Part shown: one piece after another, positions 23,919 to 32,521 of the stretch
Layout of the letters: every line of letters begins with the position of its first letter
Numbering within the stretch: the first letter of the stretch is position 1
Assembly: GCA_964497515.1 (NCBI GenBank)
Contig: CAZCCV010000003.1
Span: 71,251 to 135,250, forward strand
From: CAZCCV01 sp964497515
GTDB lineage: Bacteria; Armatimonadota; UBA5829; DTLH01
Length of the DNA: 64,000 bases
Direction of reading: 5' to 3'
The notes under the pieces: model-generated
Database searches by the model: none
What the model was told of the DNA's origin: nothing
What the model saw: only the letters and a program-made list of their open reading frames with translations
Made by a program: the position numbers and the translations under genes

Positions 23919-25484
23919 ATGAGTAATCTTCCATTCGATTCGATATATGCGGCACCGGTCTTGATGCTGGGAGTATTCGGAATTGTTGTTCTGATACTCG
24001 GAGTTGCCGCCGACCGTCGGCCGAAGGGCAGACTCAACCACTTCCTGCCGCCGGAATACTTCTCTATTGCTCTGATGACTGCTGCCGTTGTGGTGACGGC
24101 AATCGCGCTTTGGAAATATTCCACGATGATTCCGATACAGTCCGTCGACTATGTACGCAATATGGTTCACATCGACGCATTCGGCATCTTCTTCGGACTG
24201 ATAGCGACAATTGGCACTCTCATAGTTATGGTTCTGTCGCTGGAATACTTTGGCGACCATAATACGAAACACCGCGCGGAATACTTCTCATTGCTGATCT
24301 TTGCCACAGCGGCGATTATGATTGTTGCAGTTGCTGCCGACCTGTTGATGATCTATCTTTCGCTCGAGTTTTTGAGCCTTGCATCCTATGTTCTGGCATC
24401 GTATTGGAAGAACGACGAGAAATCGAGCGAAGCAGGTATCAAATATTTCCTGTTTGGTGCTATTTCCTCTGCGGTTATGCTCTACGGTATGTCGATGCTC
24501 TACGGCATTGCTGGTTCAACGAGTCTGAAGGCAGTGGCAGCTTCGATGATCGATCCTATAAACAGCAGCACTGCTGCACTCGCTGCCGTAGTTATGGTTC
24601 TGGTCGGGCTGGGCTTCAAGCTGGCTCTTGTGCCGTTCCACTTGTGGGCTCCAGACACCTACGAAGGTGCGCCTACTCCGATTACTGCCTGGCTTTCGGT
24701 AGCATCGAAGGCGGGCGGTCTGGCGGTTGTAGCAAGATTCCTTCTGGTAGGTGTGCCCCTACAATGGGCCGAGGGTGCAGTTGCTCTGCAGAGTATAGAC
24801 TGGTACTCTATTGTGCTGGTTCTCTCTGCGGTAAGTATGACACTTGGCAACCTGGTGGCAATAACTCAGCACAACATTAAGAGGATGCTTGCCTATTCCA
24901 GCATCGCCCAGGTAGGTTACATGATGATAGGTATACTTGCCGCTGTAGCTGGGACACAGAGGCTAGCTCTAAGCACTACTTTCGATTCCTTCACAACAAC
25001 TAACTACGGTTTTGCCGGTCTTCTGATCTACGCGGCCAGCTATCTGTTCATGAACCTCGGCGCCTTTGCTGTTGCGATTGCGATTGAGCGCAAGTCGGGG
25101 AGTTCAGAGATTTCGTCGTTTACTGATCTTGGCCGCCGTGCACCGTTTCTTGCAGCGTCGCTGGTGGTATTCTTCCTGTCACTCGCAGGTATTCCACCAA
25201 CAGCAGGCTTCATTGGCAAGCTGTACGTATTTGGAGGTGCGATTCAGACGGGCAGAACCGATCTTCTTATACTGGCACTCATTGCCATCGCGAACAGCGT
25301 GATATCGGTTTACTACTACTTCAACGTGGTGCGGGTGATGTATATGAAGGAACTCGACTCACCAGAACCGCTTCGTGCATCTGGTTCGTTGAAGACTGTG
25401 GTAGCTCTAATGCTGATAGTGGTTCTGGCTATCGGAGTGTTTGCGGGGCCGTTAATCCACCTTTCTCGAGGAGCTACTTTCTGA
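23919..25484 (+). CDS. nuoN: NADH-quinone oxidoreductase subunit N
   Basis: 521 residues, third antiporter-like subunit. Motifs: LSLEFLSLASYVLASYWKND (about 159-178), KLALVPFHLWAPDTYEGAPTPITAWLSVASKAGG (about 242-275) and KRMLAYSSIAQVGYMMIG. ATG 23919 follows the nuoM stop by 7 bp; an upstream in-frame start at 23880 lies inside nuoM and is rejected. Last gene of the operon. Downstream is only a small TCGCAG-CAATA-CTGCGA hairpin (25537-25553). Confidence 0.96.
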   Translation: MSNLPFDSIYAAPVLMLGVFGIVVLILGVAADRRPKGRLNHFLPPEYFSIALMTAAVVVTAIALWKYSTMIPIQSVDYVRNMVHIDAFGIFFGLIATIGTLIVMVLSLEYFGDHNTKHRAEYFSLLIFATAAIMIVAVAADLLMIYLSLEFLSLASYVLASYWKNDEKSSEAGIKYFLFGAISSAVMLYGMSMLYGIAGSTSLKAVAASMIDPINSSTAALAAVVMVLVGLGFKLALVPFHLWAPDTYEGAPTPITAWLSVASKAGGLAVVARFLLVGVPLQWAEGAVALQSIDWYSIVLVLSAVSMTLGNLVAITQHNIKRMLAYSSIAQVGYMMIGILAAVAGTQRLALSTTFDSFTTTNYGFAGLLIYAASYLFMNLGAFAVAIAIERKSGSSEISSFTDLGRRAPFLAASLVVFFLSLAGIPPTAGFIGKLYVFGGAIQTGRTDLLILALIAIANSVISVYYYFNVVRVMYMKELDSPEPLRASGSLKTVVALMLIVVLAIGVFAGPLIHLSRGATF

Positions 25485-25569
25485 GATCGTAGATCCAAAA
25501 TCATAGGGTGTGAAAACGAGACGCGACACTATTGAATCGCAGCAATACTGCGAATTATACACCAAAATC

Positions 25570-25611
25570 TGTGGATAACCTGATACTTTTCCACAGGTTA
25601 TTTGTGGAAAA
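25570..25611. other. Cluster of three DnaA-box-like sites
   Basis: TTATCCACA, a perfect box, is on the minus strand at 25578-25570; TTTTCCACA is on the plus strand at 25587-25595 and on the minus strand at 25611-25603, each with one mismatch. Boxes alternate in orientation with 7-8 bp between them and an ATAACCTG/CAGGTTAT inverted repeat joins them. The last overlaps the end of the convergent gene. No AT-rich unwinding region is seen. Confidence 0.4.
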
Positions 25612-26005
25612 ACTCGGGGATGACGTGGATCTCTACGTGCAGAATTTTTAGAATTGCAGCAATTACAGTAAGGCTGACCAGACCCGATATTGCCATAACC
25701 CTGCCGGTTGTCCGCTGCTCTTTGTCCTTTGCCAGGATCGAATACAATACTCCCACAGGTAAGGCCAAATAGGGAACCAGCACTCCTGACCCAACAGCAA
25801 GCCAACGTGCGAATCTGCTGAACTTCGTTACAGAGAGCTTTGGCTCTACCGAAAACCCAAACATCTCTTCAGATATGCTGTCTGAATAGCAGATTAAACA
25901 GAACTCGTCTGTAATGCACTTCTCGCATACCCGACGACCGCATTTGGGACACGGCCACTTACTCTCGTTCTGTTGGCAAATTTCACACGTCGGCTTTGTG
26001 TTCAC
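25598..26005 (-). CDS. Zinc-ribbon membrane protein of unknown function
   Basis: 135 residues from GTG 26005. The N-terminal 40 residues hold eight cysteines as four C-x2-C pairs (CEIC, CPKC, CEKC, CLIC), arranged like a cross-brace or B-box/HIT-type zinc module. Two membrane helices follow (about 70-90 and 103-124), leaving a short tail outside (VEIHVIPEFFHK). It starts 8 bp after the apgM stop on the same strand, so it is probably the last gene of the prsA-nadC-birA-apgM run. Function unknown; zinc-ribbon/two-helix proteins of this size are often uncharacterised membrane sensors or assembly factors. Confidence 0.7.
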   Translation of the reverse strand: MNTKPTCEICQQNESKWPCPKCGRRVCEKCITDEFCLICYSDSISEEMFGFSVEPKLSVTKFSRFARWLAVGSGVLVPYLALPVGVLYSILAKDKEQRTTGRVMAISGLVSLTVIAAILKILHVEIHVIPEFFHK

Positions 26006-26013
26006 TCTTACTG

Positions 26014-27252
26014 CTACGCTCCGAACTTTTCTTGAACTGTCATTAGCTGCGTGATGATGTTCATAATGTCTGTGCCTCTTATTCTATGAACACTGCCTTT
26101 CGCAGCAGATCGTTCACCGAATGTTTGAACATCGTCTGTCCTCACACCCGGACCCCAGAAGACTATCGGAACAGGGTCACCGGAATGATCTTTCACGGCA
26201 ACAGGTGTCGAGTGGTCTGCTGTCAACACGATATATGTATCAGCATCGCAGTTATCAACAAGATACTTTACCATCTCGTCGAGCTTTGCGATCAGTTCAA
26301 TCTTTGCCTGCGGTTTTGCATCGTGTCCGCCAACATCGGCACCCTTCACGTTGCAAAGGACAAAGTTGTGTGAATCGAAAGCGCGAACAATGGCTTTTGC
26401 CATAGCTATGAGATCAGAATCAAGTCCGCCTGTCGCCTCAGGAACTTCAATATTCTGCATCCCCACGTACTGCGCCACGCCTTTGATCAACCCGGTTTCA
26501 GCCACGCAAGCGCTTTTTATGTTGCATTGCTCATTGATCGGCGTGAGATGCGGGGCAAGGCCTGCACCTCTCGGCAGGATGATATTCGCCGGGTTCAAGC
26601 CTTTGGATTCGCGATTCTTGTTGACCGGATGGTCTTTCAGGGCAGCGTAAGACCGCTTCACGAACTCGTTTACAATACGAGCAGTTTTGACACTGGCGGT
26701 ATCATCTGGGTCGATAGCTGTTGACTCGTGGACTTTGGCATCTTCAACGTGTGGATCGGTATCGGTTATAGCCGCGCCGAGCCCAGGCCCTCTAAGCACC
26801 ATTGCACATCGGTGCGCAACGGACTTTTTAAACAGACACGTAACGTCTTCTATCTGCATTCCGTTCAAATCTGCGGCGAGTTCGTGAGTGCCTTCGGTAA
26901 TCCGTCCAGCTCGTCTATCTACGACGGTCATATCATCGGTAACAGTCGTAAAATTGCAGCGGAATGCGATGTCTCCGTGCTGAACATCCATTCCGATTCC
27001 GGCTGCCTCGAACGGCCCTCTGCCTGTATAGACTTTATGGGGATCGTAACCCAGGATTGCAAGATGCGAAGTGTCGCTCCCGGCTCTTATACCAGGAGCT
27101 ATCGGATCCATAATTCCGCACTCGCCTTCAGCCGCCAGGCGGTCTATGTTTGGTTTATTCGCAGCTTCAAGTGGAGTCTTTCCACCCAGTTCCGGCACTG
27201 GCCGGTCTCCTAACCCATCACCGATGAGTAGTATTGCTTTCGGTCCTTCCAT
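26014..27252 (-). CDS. apgM: 2,3-bisphosphoglycerate-independent phosphoglycerate mutase, archaeal type
   Basis: 412 residues from ATG 27252, with GGAGG 7 nt upstream; the longer frame to 27312 is rejected. Alkaline-phosphatase superfamily enzyme interconverting 3- and 2-phosphoglycerate without a bisphosphate cofactor. Metal-site motifs: LLIGDGLGDRP (N-terminal), catalytic Ser in AGSDTSHLAILGYDP (about 58-72), NVKGADVGGHD and VLTADHSTPV (C-terminal). It acts in glycolysis and gluconeogenesis, in line with the pyruvate phosphate dikinase gene 5 kb away. Lies 101 bp after birA in the same direction. Confidence 0.95.
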   Translation of the reverse strand: MEGPKAILLIGDGLGDRPVPELGGKTPLEAANKPNIDRLAAEGECGIMDPIAPGIRAGSDTSHLAILGYDPHKVYTGRGPFEAAGIGMDVQHGDIAFRCNFTTVTDDMTVVDRRAGRITEGTHELAADLNGMQIEDVTCLFKKSVAHRCAMVLRGPGLGAAITDTDPHVEDAKVHESTAIDPDDTASVKTARIVNEFVKRSYAALKDHPVNKNRESKGLNPANIILPRGAGLAPHLTPINEQCNIKSACVAETGLIKGVAQYVGMQNIEVPEATGGLDSDLIAMAKAIVRAFDSHNFVLCNVKGADVGGHDAKPQAKIELIAKLDEMVKYLVDNCDADTYIVLTADHSTPVAVKDHSGDPVPIVFWGPGVRTDDVQTFGERSAAKGSVHRIRGTDIMNIITQLMTVQEKFGA

Positions 27253-27353
27253 TGTATATCCTCCAAGATTGGCGCAGTTATCAATAATGTGGGGTGTGCA
27301 ACGATCGGGCATCTTGCTTCAGCAGTTCGCAAGACAAAAACGAAGGATTCGCT

Positions 27354-28079
27354 TTATCCCGTCACTGTTACAGTCGCCGCAGAGACAACCCGCAGTTCAT
27401 CTGCATCGGTCTCAACTATGAGTGCGCCCGTATCGTCGACTCCGGCAGCCTTTCCGCTGATGGCCTTGCCATCTCCAAGCGCAACGGTGACCGTGCGCCC
27501 CGTAGTTTCCTCGAGTTTTCGCCACTCTTCAAGTGTTCTGCCAAACCCTCTAGCCCGGAAAACACTGTAGGCTATGTCCAGATCTGCCAAGAGTGACTTC
27601 AGAACATCCTCGAGATCAACTTCTCTGCCGAGTTCTATCGCTGCACTGGTTGCCGTTTCCACAATCTCTTTTGGTAACTCTACCCAGTTCAGGTTCAACC
27701 CAATGCCAAGAACAACCGCATCGCCAGCTGTCTCGATCATTATCCCCGCAATTTTCTTGCCCTGAACGCGGACATCGTTCGGCCATTTGATTCTGGCGTC
27801 GAGTCCGAGATTTGCCCGGATAGTGCCAGCTATTGCAACTGCAGCCACAAATGCAAGCTCACCGAGTCGCTCGTGCGGCAGATTTGGCTGCAACACCACC
27901 GACATTAGGAGATTGCTGCCAAGTGGGGAAACCCAGGTTCTGCCTCTGCTCCCTTTCCCACTGGTCTGTTCTGCCGCCACAACAACAGTGCCTTCGGCAG
28001 CCCCTTCAGAAGCAAGTGTGCGAGCTATATCGTTCGTCGACCCAACCGTGTCATAACGGTGGATCGCACACCCAATCAT
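27354..28079 (-). CDS. birA: Biotin-[acetyl-CoA-carboxylase] ligase, catalytic form without DNA-binding domain
   Basis: 241 residues. Contains the adenylate loop GKGSRGRTWVSP (about 41-52), the KWPNDV motif (about 98-103) with the conserved lysine, and IAGIMIE, then the small C-terminal domain. It lacks the N-terminal winged helix of E. coli BirA, so it should be a monofunctional ligase (class I) that does not repress biotin genes. It attaches biotin to carboxylase carrier proteins. The ATG overlaps the nadC stop (ATGA), so expression is coupled. Confidence 0.92.
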   Translation of the reverse strand: MIGCAIHRYDTVGSTNDIARTLASEGAAEGTVVVAAEQTSGKGSRGRTWVSPLGSNLLMSVVLQPNLPHERLGELAFVAAVAIAGTIRANLGLDARIKWPNDVRVQGKKIAGIMIETAGDAVVLGIGLNLNWVELPKEIVETATSAAIELGREVDLEDVLKSLLADLDIAYSVFRARGFGRTLEEWRKLEETTGRTVTVALGDGKAISGKAAGVDDTGALIVETDADELRVVSAATVTVTG

Positions 28080-28912
28080 TGCTGAAAATCCATACCTATA
28101 TCCAGCGCCCTCACTGAGTGTGTCAGTGCGCCGACAGAAATCAGATCAACGCCAGTCGATGCTATTGCAGCTACAGAGTTCTCATCAACTCCGCCCGATG
28201 CTTCCAGCGCAGCTCGACCGGCAGTAATATCCACGGCTTTCTTTATGGTCTTCGTGTCCATATTGTCGAGCAGAACAGCGTCTGCACAGGCAGACAGTGC
28301 TTCGTTCAGTTCGTCCAGATTGCGAACTTCCACTTCCACTTTGAGTGTGTGAGGAGCCCCCTGTTTGGCGGCTTCAACAGCTTTGCCTACACCTCCGGCA
28401 GCCACAATGTGGTTGTCCTTAATCAGAATTCCATCAAACAGCCCGAATCGGTGGTTTTGGCCTCCGCCGACACGCACGGCGTACTTCTCTAATGCGCGAA
28501 GTCCGGGAGTCGTCTTTCGCGTATCGACAATTCGCGCCTTGGTGCCAGCAACCATCTCAACGAAACGTGCTGTTTTAGTAGCAATGCCGGAAAGCCGCTG
28601 CAAAAAGTTCAGCGCTACCCTTTCTCCTGCCAGAAGAGAACGGCTCTTGCCCTCAACAACCGCCAGAATATCTCCAGGAGTAACCCGATCGCCGTCTTTT
28701 AGCTTTCGGTTGAAAACAACGATCGGATCCACTGCCTTAAATGCCAACTCTGCGATATCCATACCTGCGACAACCCCGTTTTCGCGCGCTGAAATAGCAG
28801 CTCGCCCCAGGGATCGTTCAGGAACGGTTAGTGTCGCTGTGATGTCGCCAGAACCAATATCCTCTGCCAAGGCAGATTCTACTATCGCTCTGATTGTCAT
28901 CAAGTCAATCAT
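28076..28912 (-). CDS. nadC: Nicotinate-nucleotide pyrophosphorylase (quinolinate phosphoribosyltransferase)
   Basis: 278 residues, usual length. Converts quinolinate and PRPP to nicotinate mononucleotide in NAD synthesis. Motifs: EDIGSGDITA (about 17-26), RLSGIATKT, DTRKTTPGLRALEKYAVRVGGGQNHR (about 130-155), LLDNM and EASGGV. GGAGG lies 9 nt before ATG 28912. Between a PrsA-like foldase gene (18 bp upstream) and birA (overlapping). nadA and nadB are not in the window. Confidence 0.96.
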   Translation of the reverse strand: MIDLMTIRAIVESALAEDIGSGDITATLTVPERSLGRAAISARENGVVAGMDIAELAFKAVDPIVVFNRKLKDGDRVTPGDILAVVEGKSRSLLAGERVALNFLQRLSGIATKTARFVEMVAGTKARIVDTRKTTPGLRALEKYAVRVGGGQNHRFGLFDGILIKDNHIVAAGGVGKAVEAAKQGAPHTLKVEVEVRNLDELNEALSACADAVLLDNMDTKTIKKAVDITAGRAALEASGGVDENSVAAIASTGVDLISVGALTHSVRALDIGMDFQQ

Positions 28913-28930
28913 TGAGTGACGCCTCCGCGA

Positions 28931-29833
28931 TTATCTCATCTGTCTGAATGCCTTTTCAGCCTGCTTCATCAGTTTATCATCGATCGTAACTTTTGCATCG
29001 CGTCGTGCATCTTCAAAGAGCTTCATATAGTCCTTGTCGCTGTAAGCCTTGCGAAGCGCCAATTCTCCGCGGATTACTTCCTTCGCCTCATCAAGACTTA
29101 TCTTCACCGCAGCAATCTTCTTTAGCGGCTGCAGCAACACCCACGCGGGTTCGCCGGTAGGGCCATCAACCTTAATGGGTTCGCTCACTTTGTCCATCGG
29201 TGTATCAAAAGCGGCTTTTGCGATTTCTGGGAGAACCTCAGGGCCAGACTTCGGGATGACCATAGAACCCATTGCCTGATGATCCTCGCCGGACTCGGCG
29301 CCGATTTCCTCGAGAGTCTTTCCGCTCTTTATTTTCTTTGAGGCTTCCTTTGCTGCCTTTTCGTTCATGAAGAGTACGATTTCCGCTTTTGTTCTCTCCG
29401 GCAGATCATAGCCTTTCTGCTCATAGGCCTCTTTAATCTCGTCTTCTGTTATCTCTTTGCCAAACATCTTGACCGCAATGTTTGTCTTGGCCTGGACAAC
29501 CACAAACTGTGCTTTCAGGTCGTCCTTGGTCGCTCCGTTCTCAGCAAGCTGATCGTAGATGTCAGTCAGCTTGCTAAAGGTATCGAGGCGCTTCTGAACC
29601 TGTTCATCAGTTGGCTCGACTCCCTGATCCTTCGCAATTTGAAGAGTCAGTTGATCATCGAGCATTTGAGCGAGCGCGCGTACACCAACCTGAGCTCGCA
29701 TATAGTTTACAAAATCATCGCCGGAAACCACCTGTCCGTTAATCTCCGCAACTTTCGGCTGACCGCAGCCGGCCAAGACCGTTGCCAAGACTATGGCCAG
29801 GGCAACATAGATAGGTACACGCTTCTTGAACAA
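28931..29833 (-). CDS. SurA/PrsA-like foldase lipoprotein
   Basis: 300 residues from TTG 29833. Signal peptide ending VLAGC, a clean lipobox (Cys about 23). A SurA_N-like helical region (about 25-130) with AEINGQVVSGDDFVNYM, a parvulin-type segment (about 145-230) with TKAEIVLFMNEKAAKEASKKIKSGKTLEEIG, then a helical tail. The parvulin part is weakly conserved, so it may be a chaperone without isomerase activity. It would act on exported proteins at the envelope. First gene of the minus-strand run with nadC, birA, apgM and the zinc-ribbon gene, from the promoter at 29942-29914. Confidence 0.8.
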   Translation of the reverse strand: MFKKRVPIYVALAIVLATVLAGCGQPKVAEINGQVVSGDDFVNYMRAQVGVRALAQMLDDQLTLQIAKDQGVEPTDEQVQKRLDTFSKLTDIYDQLAENGATKDDLKAQFVVVQAKTNIAVKMFGKEITEDEIKEAYEQKGYDLPERTKAEIVLFMNEKAAKEASKKIKSGKTLEEIGAESGEDHQAMGSMVIPKSGPEVLPEIAKAAFDTPMDKVSEPIKVDGPTGEPAWVLLQPLKKIAAVKISLDEAKEVIRGELALRKAYSDKDYMKLFEDARRDAKVTIDDKLMKQAEKAFRQMR

Positions 29834-29913
29834 AGTAATGTGATCCTTTCGAGTTTTTGATATCTATAATACGGAATAGCCGGCGCTGAAGTTGCTGGCC
29901 GGACACTTACTCA

Positions 29914-29942
29914 ATTATAGAGCCTCCAGCATACGAACGCAA
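29914..29942 (-). promoter_or_regulatory. Promoter of the foldase-nadC-birA run
   Basis: TTGCGT (29942-29937), 17-bp spacer, TATAAT (29919-29914); leader of about 74 nt to the TTG start at 29833. Confidence 0.6.
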
Positions 29943-30020
29943 CCGCTGCACGAGTTGCGCTCTGCTTCAGGTGCAAGTGGAATGAAGTAATATTTTGAGG
30001 TATTGAGGTGGGGAGGGGAA

Positions 30021-30058
30021 TGCAGAATGGCATGCAGGCTCTTTCTAGCCATTCTGCA
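30021..30058 (-). terminator. Perfect 11-bp hairpin after the 133-residue gene
   Basis: TGCAGAATGGC (30021-30031) and GCCATTCTGCA (30048-30058), 16-nt loop, 24 bp past the stop of the minus-strand gene ending at 30082. The T run is weak on the minus strand. Confidence 0.45.
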
Positions 30059-30081
30059 CTCACCCGATGCGGAGTTTGCTG

Positions 30082-30483
30082 CTACTCGTCTGCGACCCTT
30101 ACATAATGCAGTTTCGGATTTGCCGGGTCGTCAAGGAGCATGACGGCTCGGACCCGTTGCCGATCTTTGGCAAGATCACGCGCTTCATCGAATGTTCTGA
30201 GAACAGAAATGCAGTCAGTGACAGAACCGTGCTTGGCTGCTGCATTTATAAATTTACGGCAATAGTCGAGTGTAGAAAAAGTGACCAGTCCAAACGCACT
30301 AGGGTCTTCCGGAATCAATCGACAAGCATAAGTGCCGCGATCAGGATAGTGGATGCACCATAATAACCGCGGAAACTCATCTGCTACTGGAAACCAGTCG
30401 ATCAGACCTTCTATACTGCGCTGGCATTCATCTAGGTTATCAGGAATATCAAAAATCCAATCATCGCGCCTATTGTGTTCCAT
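30082..30483 (-). CDS. Protein of unknown function (133 aa)
   Basis: Start ATG 30483 is preceded by GGAGG; a longer frame to 30630 has no site and a Cys-rich, uncharacteristic extension. Soluble, mixed alpha/beta chain with DWIFDIPDNLDECQRSIEGL, FSTLDYCRKFINAAA and a final AVMLLDDPANPKLHYVRVADE. No family recognised. Divergent from a PilZ-domain gene across a 187-bp gap in which I see no clear promoter. Confidence 0.65.
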   Translation of the reverse strand: MEHNRRDDWIFDIPDNLDECQRSIEGLIDWFPVADEFPRLLWCIHYPDRGTYACRLIPEDPSAFGLVTFSTLDYCRKFINAAAKHGSVTDCISVLRTFDEARDLAKDRQRVRAVMLLDDPANPKLHYVRVADE

Positions 30484-30670
30484 ATAAGCCCTCCATTGGC
30501 GCAGAATAATGTCCTGTATCAAAATGCAATGATTAAGAACGCATGTATTGTCTATGCAAGATTCGGGCAAATGCGATTGGCACAAATACCAGTTTTGTGC
30601 CGTCTGACAATTGGAGAACGCTGTGTTCATATAGCAATCCTATATGGAATACTAGCTACAGCAGTTCAAT

Positions 30671-31348
30671 ATGGTAATGACAGCTAATCAACCCAATGGA
30701 TCAAGCAAGTGCCTCGATGTTGATCTCGCACGAATTTTTCCCATTAACGAGCGAGTTCAGCTCAACATCGACGGCCGCACGTATGCCAGCCGCGTTGAGG
30801 ATGTCTATCCGGATCACGTTGTCGTTGCTGCTCCCATTCATCGCGGGAAGATAGTAAGCACCCGAAAAGACTCCTCTGTAACAGTCGGTGTCGTGTACAA
30901 AGACACCTATCACGAGTTCGATGGCAGAATAGGAGAAGAGTTAAGGGGGCAAGTGCCGACTATAGTTCTATCGCACCTTCACAGTTGTGTGCAGCCCGAA
31001 CGTCGTCACTACATACGTATCAATCACGTTGTTTCGGTCAACTTTCGACTTTCCACTGCAACAGGACCTTGGGAGGTAGCTGAGAGTATCGATATTGGCG
31101 GAGGTGGTATCAGGGTTGCTCGCAGCATAGATACCCGAATCGCAAGCGGGGACATCGTCGATGTCAGGTTGTTTATACCTGGATTGCAGCAGATTAGTGC
31201 GGCGTGCCGTGTCCTTCGTGTAAATCATACTGCAGGAGTCGGTGGACCGTATGGTTATTGGGCTGCCGAGTTTACTCAAATCCCTCCAAAGAACCGCTCC
31301 GATCTCGTGCGTTACGTGGAAAAGGTCTTTAACAGTGCAACTGGATGA
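30671..31348 (+). CDS. PilZ-domain protein, YcgR-like (c-di-GMP effector)
   Basis: 225 residues: an N-terminal YcgR_N-like beta domain (about 20-105) and a PilZ domain (about 112-220). The first c-di-GMP motif is intact (ERRHYIRI, RxxxR). The second, (D/N)xSxxG, reads DIGGGG, with Ser replaced by Gly, so binding could be altered. Such proteins pass c-di-GMP levels to motility or surface-polysaccharide machinery. No flagellar or pilus gene is nearby. The ATG at 30671 has no clear ribosome site. Convergent with the phosphotransferase gene 4 bp away. Confidence 0.85.
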   Translation: MVMTANQPNGSSKCLDVDLARIFPINERVQLNIDGRTYASRVEDVYPDHVVVAAPIHRGKIVSTRKDSSVTVGVVYKDTYHEFDGRIGEELRGQVPTIVLSHLHSCVQPERRHYIRINHVVSVNFRLSTATGPWEVAESIDIGGGGIRVARSIDTRIASGDIVDVRLFIPGLQQISAACRVLRVNHTAGVGGPYGYWAAEFTQIPPKNRSDLVRYVEKVFNSATG

Positions 31349-31352
31349 GCCC

Positions 31353-32342
31353 TCAGATTTGGCTCTCTATGCTGTGCAGGATACTGAGCACTATCCCTTT
31401 TGATTCCGCCTGAAAATCTGGACTCGGCCGCATTAGCAGATAGAACCAAGCGTAGTTCATATATAAATGCATTCGGTAGAACTCCCGCCTAAGGATTGCT
31501 TCTGCCGACTGATCAAGGGCTATACCGTAGCCTTCCTGCAAGTCCGGGTCGGGATTATCCCACAGCACAAACTCGAACTCACTTTCAGCAAAAAACGCGT
31601 TGTCCGTGTCGATTATAGCCCTTACCCGCCAACTGTTGTTCTCTTTGCTGATAAGTATATTTGGATCCCAGATGTCGTTATGAACGAACACCGGCTCGCC
31701 GCAGCTATCGAAAATCTCACGGTTCTTTGTGTAGCAATCGAGGATGCTTGCGATTTCATATTCAGAGAACACTCCAGCAGTGCTGCACTTCTCAGAGACT
31801 TCTCTCAACAGCTCACCGAAGAAGGAAAACCATTTGTGGCTTCCTTTTATGGAACCATCTGACATCACTTTGCCGTACTTCACGCGAGTAATGCTGTGCA
31901 TCCGAGCAAGCAGTCGGCCGACTTCCCGCATTATACCGGGTCTAGCCTCGGCTGGAATTGAAGGATCTGAAAGCGGGGTAGCTTCGATGTAATCGACAAG
32001 CATATAGTCGCGGTCGATTACCGTTTTCGTTCCATCCGCCAGAATCGCTCGAGATGTGGGCACTCCGGCGGCTTCTAACAAATCGTATTTGAATCTCTCC
32101 GACATAAGCACGGCTTTGGCGTACTGGCCAACAGCCTCATCATCTCTAGGAGCAACACGGAGAACCACGTGTCGATCCGGGTTTTTTGTGCGTATCTGAT
32201 ACAGTGTGTTGTAGTGTCCGCCGTGCATCTGTTTGCAGTTGGCTACTTGAGCCTGATTGCCGAAAGCGGCACGGATTACTGCACTAATCTCTTCAGTTTT
32301 GAGCAGAGCATTCTTTTCTGCAGTCTCAGACACGGGATCCAT
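31353..32342 (-). CDS. Aminoglycoside phosphotransferase (APH)-fold kinase
   Basis: 329 residues from ATG 32342. Motifs of the APH/choline kinase fold: N-lobe with HVVLRVAP (ATP lysine replaced by Arg, as in some relatives), the Brenner motif FVHNDIWDPNILI (about 222-234) and the metal motif IIDTDNAFFAE (DxD). The substrate is unknown; most chromosomal members phosphorylate sugars, alcohols or antibiotics and should not be read as resistance without test. The start is uncertain: ATG 32342 has no SD, while GTG 32333 has AGGA 8 nt before it. An intrinsic terminator sits a few nucleotides upstream of the start codon. Confidence 0.8.
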   Translation of the reverse strand: MDPVSETAEKNALLKTEEISAVIRAAFGNQAQVANCKQMHGGHYNTLYQIRTKNPDRHVVLRVAPRDDEAVGQYAKAVLMSERFKYDLLEAAGVPTSRAILADGTKTVIDRDYMLVDYIEATPLSDPSIPAEARPGIMREVGRLLARMHSITRVKYGKVMSDGSIKGSHKWFSFFGELLREVSEKCSTAGVFSEYEIASILDCYTKNREIFDSCGEPVFVHNDIWDPNILISKENNSWRVRAIIDTDNAFFAESEFEFVLWDNPDPDLQEGYGIALDQSAEAILRREFYRMHLYMNYAWFYLLMRPSPDFQAESKGIVLSILHSIESQI

Positions 32343-32346
32343 CCTA

Positions 32347-32385
32347 AAAAAAGAGAAAACCCCGGTTTCCAAAACGAAACCCGGG
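32347..32385 (-). terminator. Intrinsic terminator directly before the APH-fold gene
   Basis: Read on the minus strand: CCCGGGTTTC, loop GTTTTG, GAAACCGGGG (one internal mismatch), then TTTTCTCTTTTTTT. It ends 4 nt before the ATG at 32342. It could end ppdK transcripts (ppdK stops 137 bp upstream) or attenuate the APH-fold gene. Confidence 0.75.
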
Positions 32386-32405
32386 TATATCTTTCGCTTC
32401 GCTCT

Positions 32406-32436
32406 GGTTCTACATTGCAGAACCGGTCTGCCTCAA
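32406..32436 (-). promoter_or_regulatory. Possible promoter and palindrome for the APH-fold gene
   Basis: TTGAGG (32436-32431), 18-bp spacer, TAGAAC (32412-32407). A GGTTCT-N7-AGAACC palindrome (32406-32424) overlaps the -10. A transcript from here would run straight into the terminator at 32385-32347. Confidence 0.45.
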
Positions 32437-32461
32437 TACCGAGGTGAGCTTTAGTGTGAAA

Positions 32462-32513
32462 GGCTGCCTCGCAACGGTGGATGCGAGGCAGCACAAATAC
32501 CGGCGCTAAAGCC
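32462..32513 (-). terminator. Two hairpins after ppdK
   Basis: CCGGC-GCTAAA-GCCGG (about 32498-32513) and a perfect 11-bp stem, GCTGCCTCGCA (32462-32472) with TGCGAGGCAGC (32481-32491). The T run is short (CCTTTC). Confidence 0.5.
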
Positions 32514-32521
32514 GGATACTC

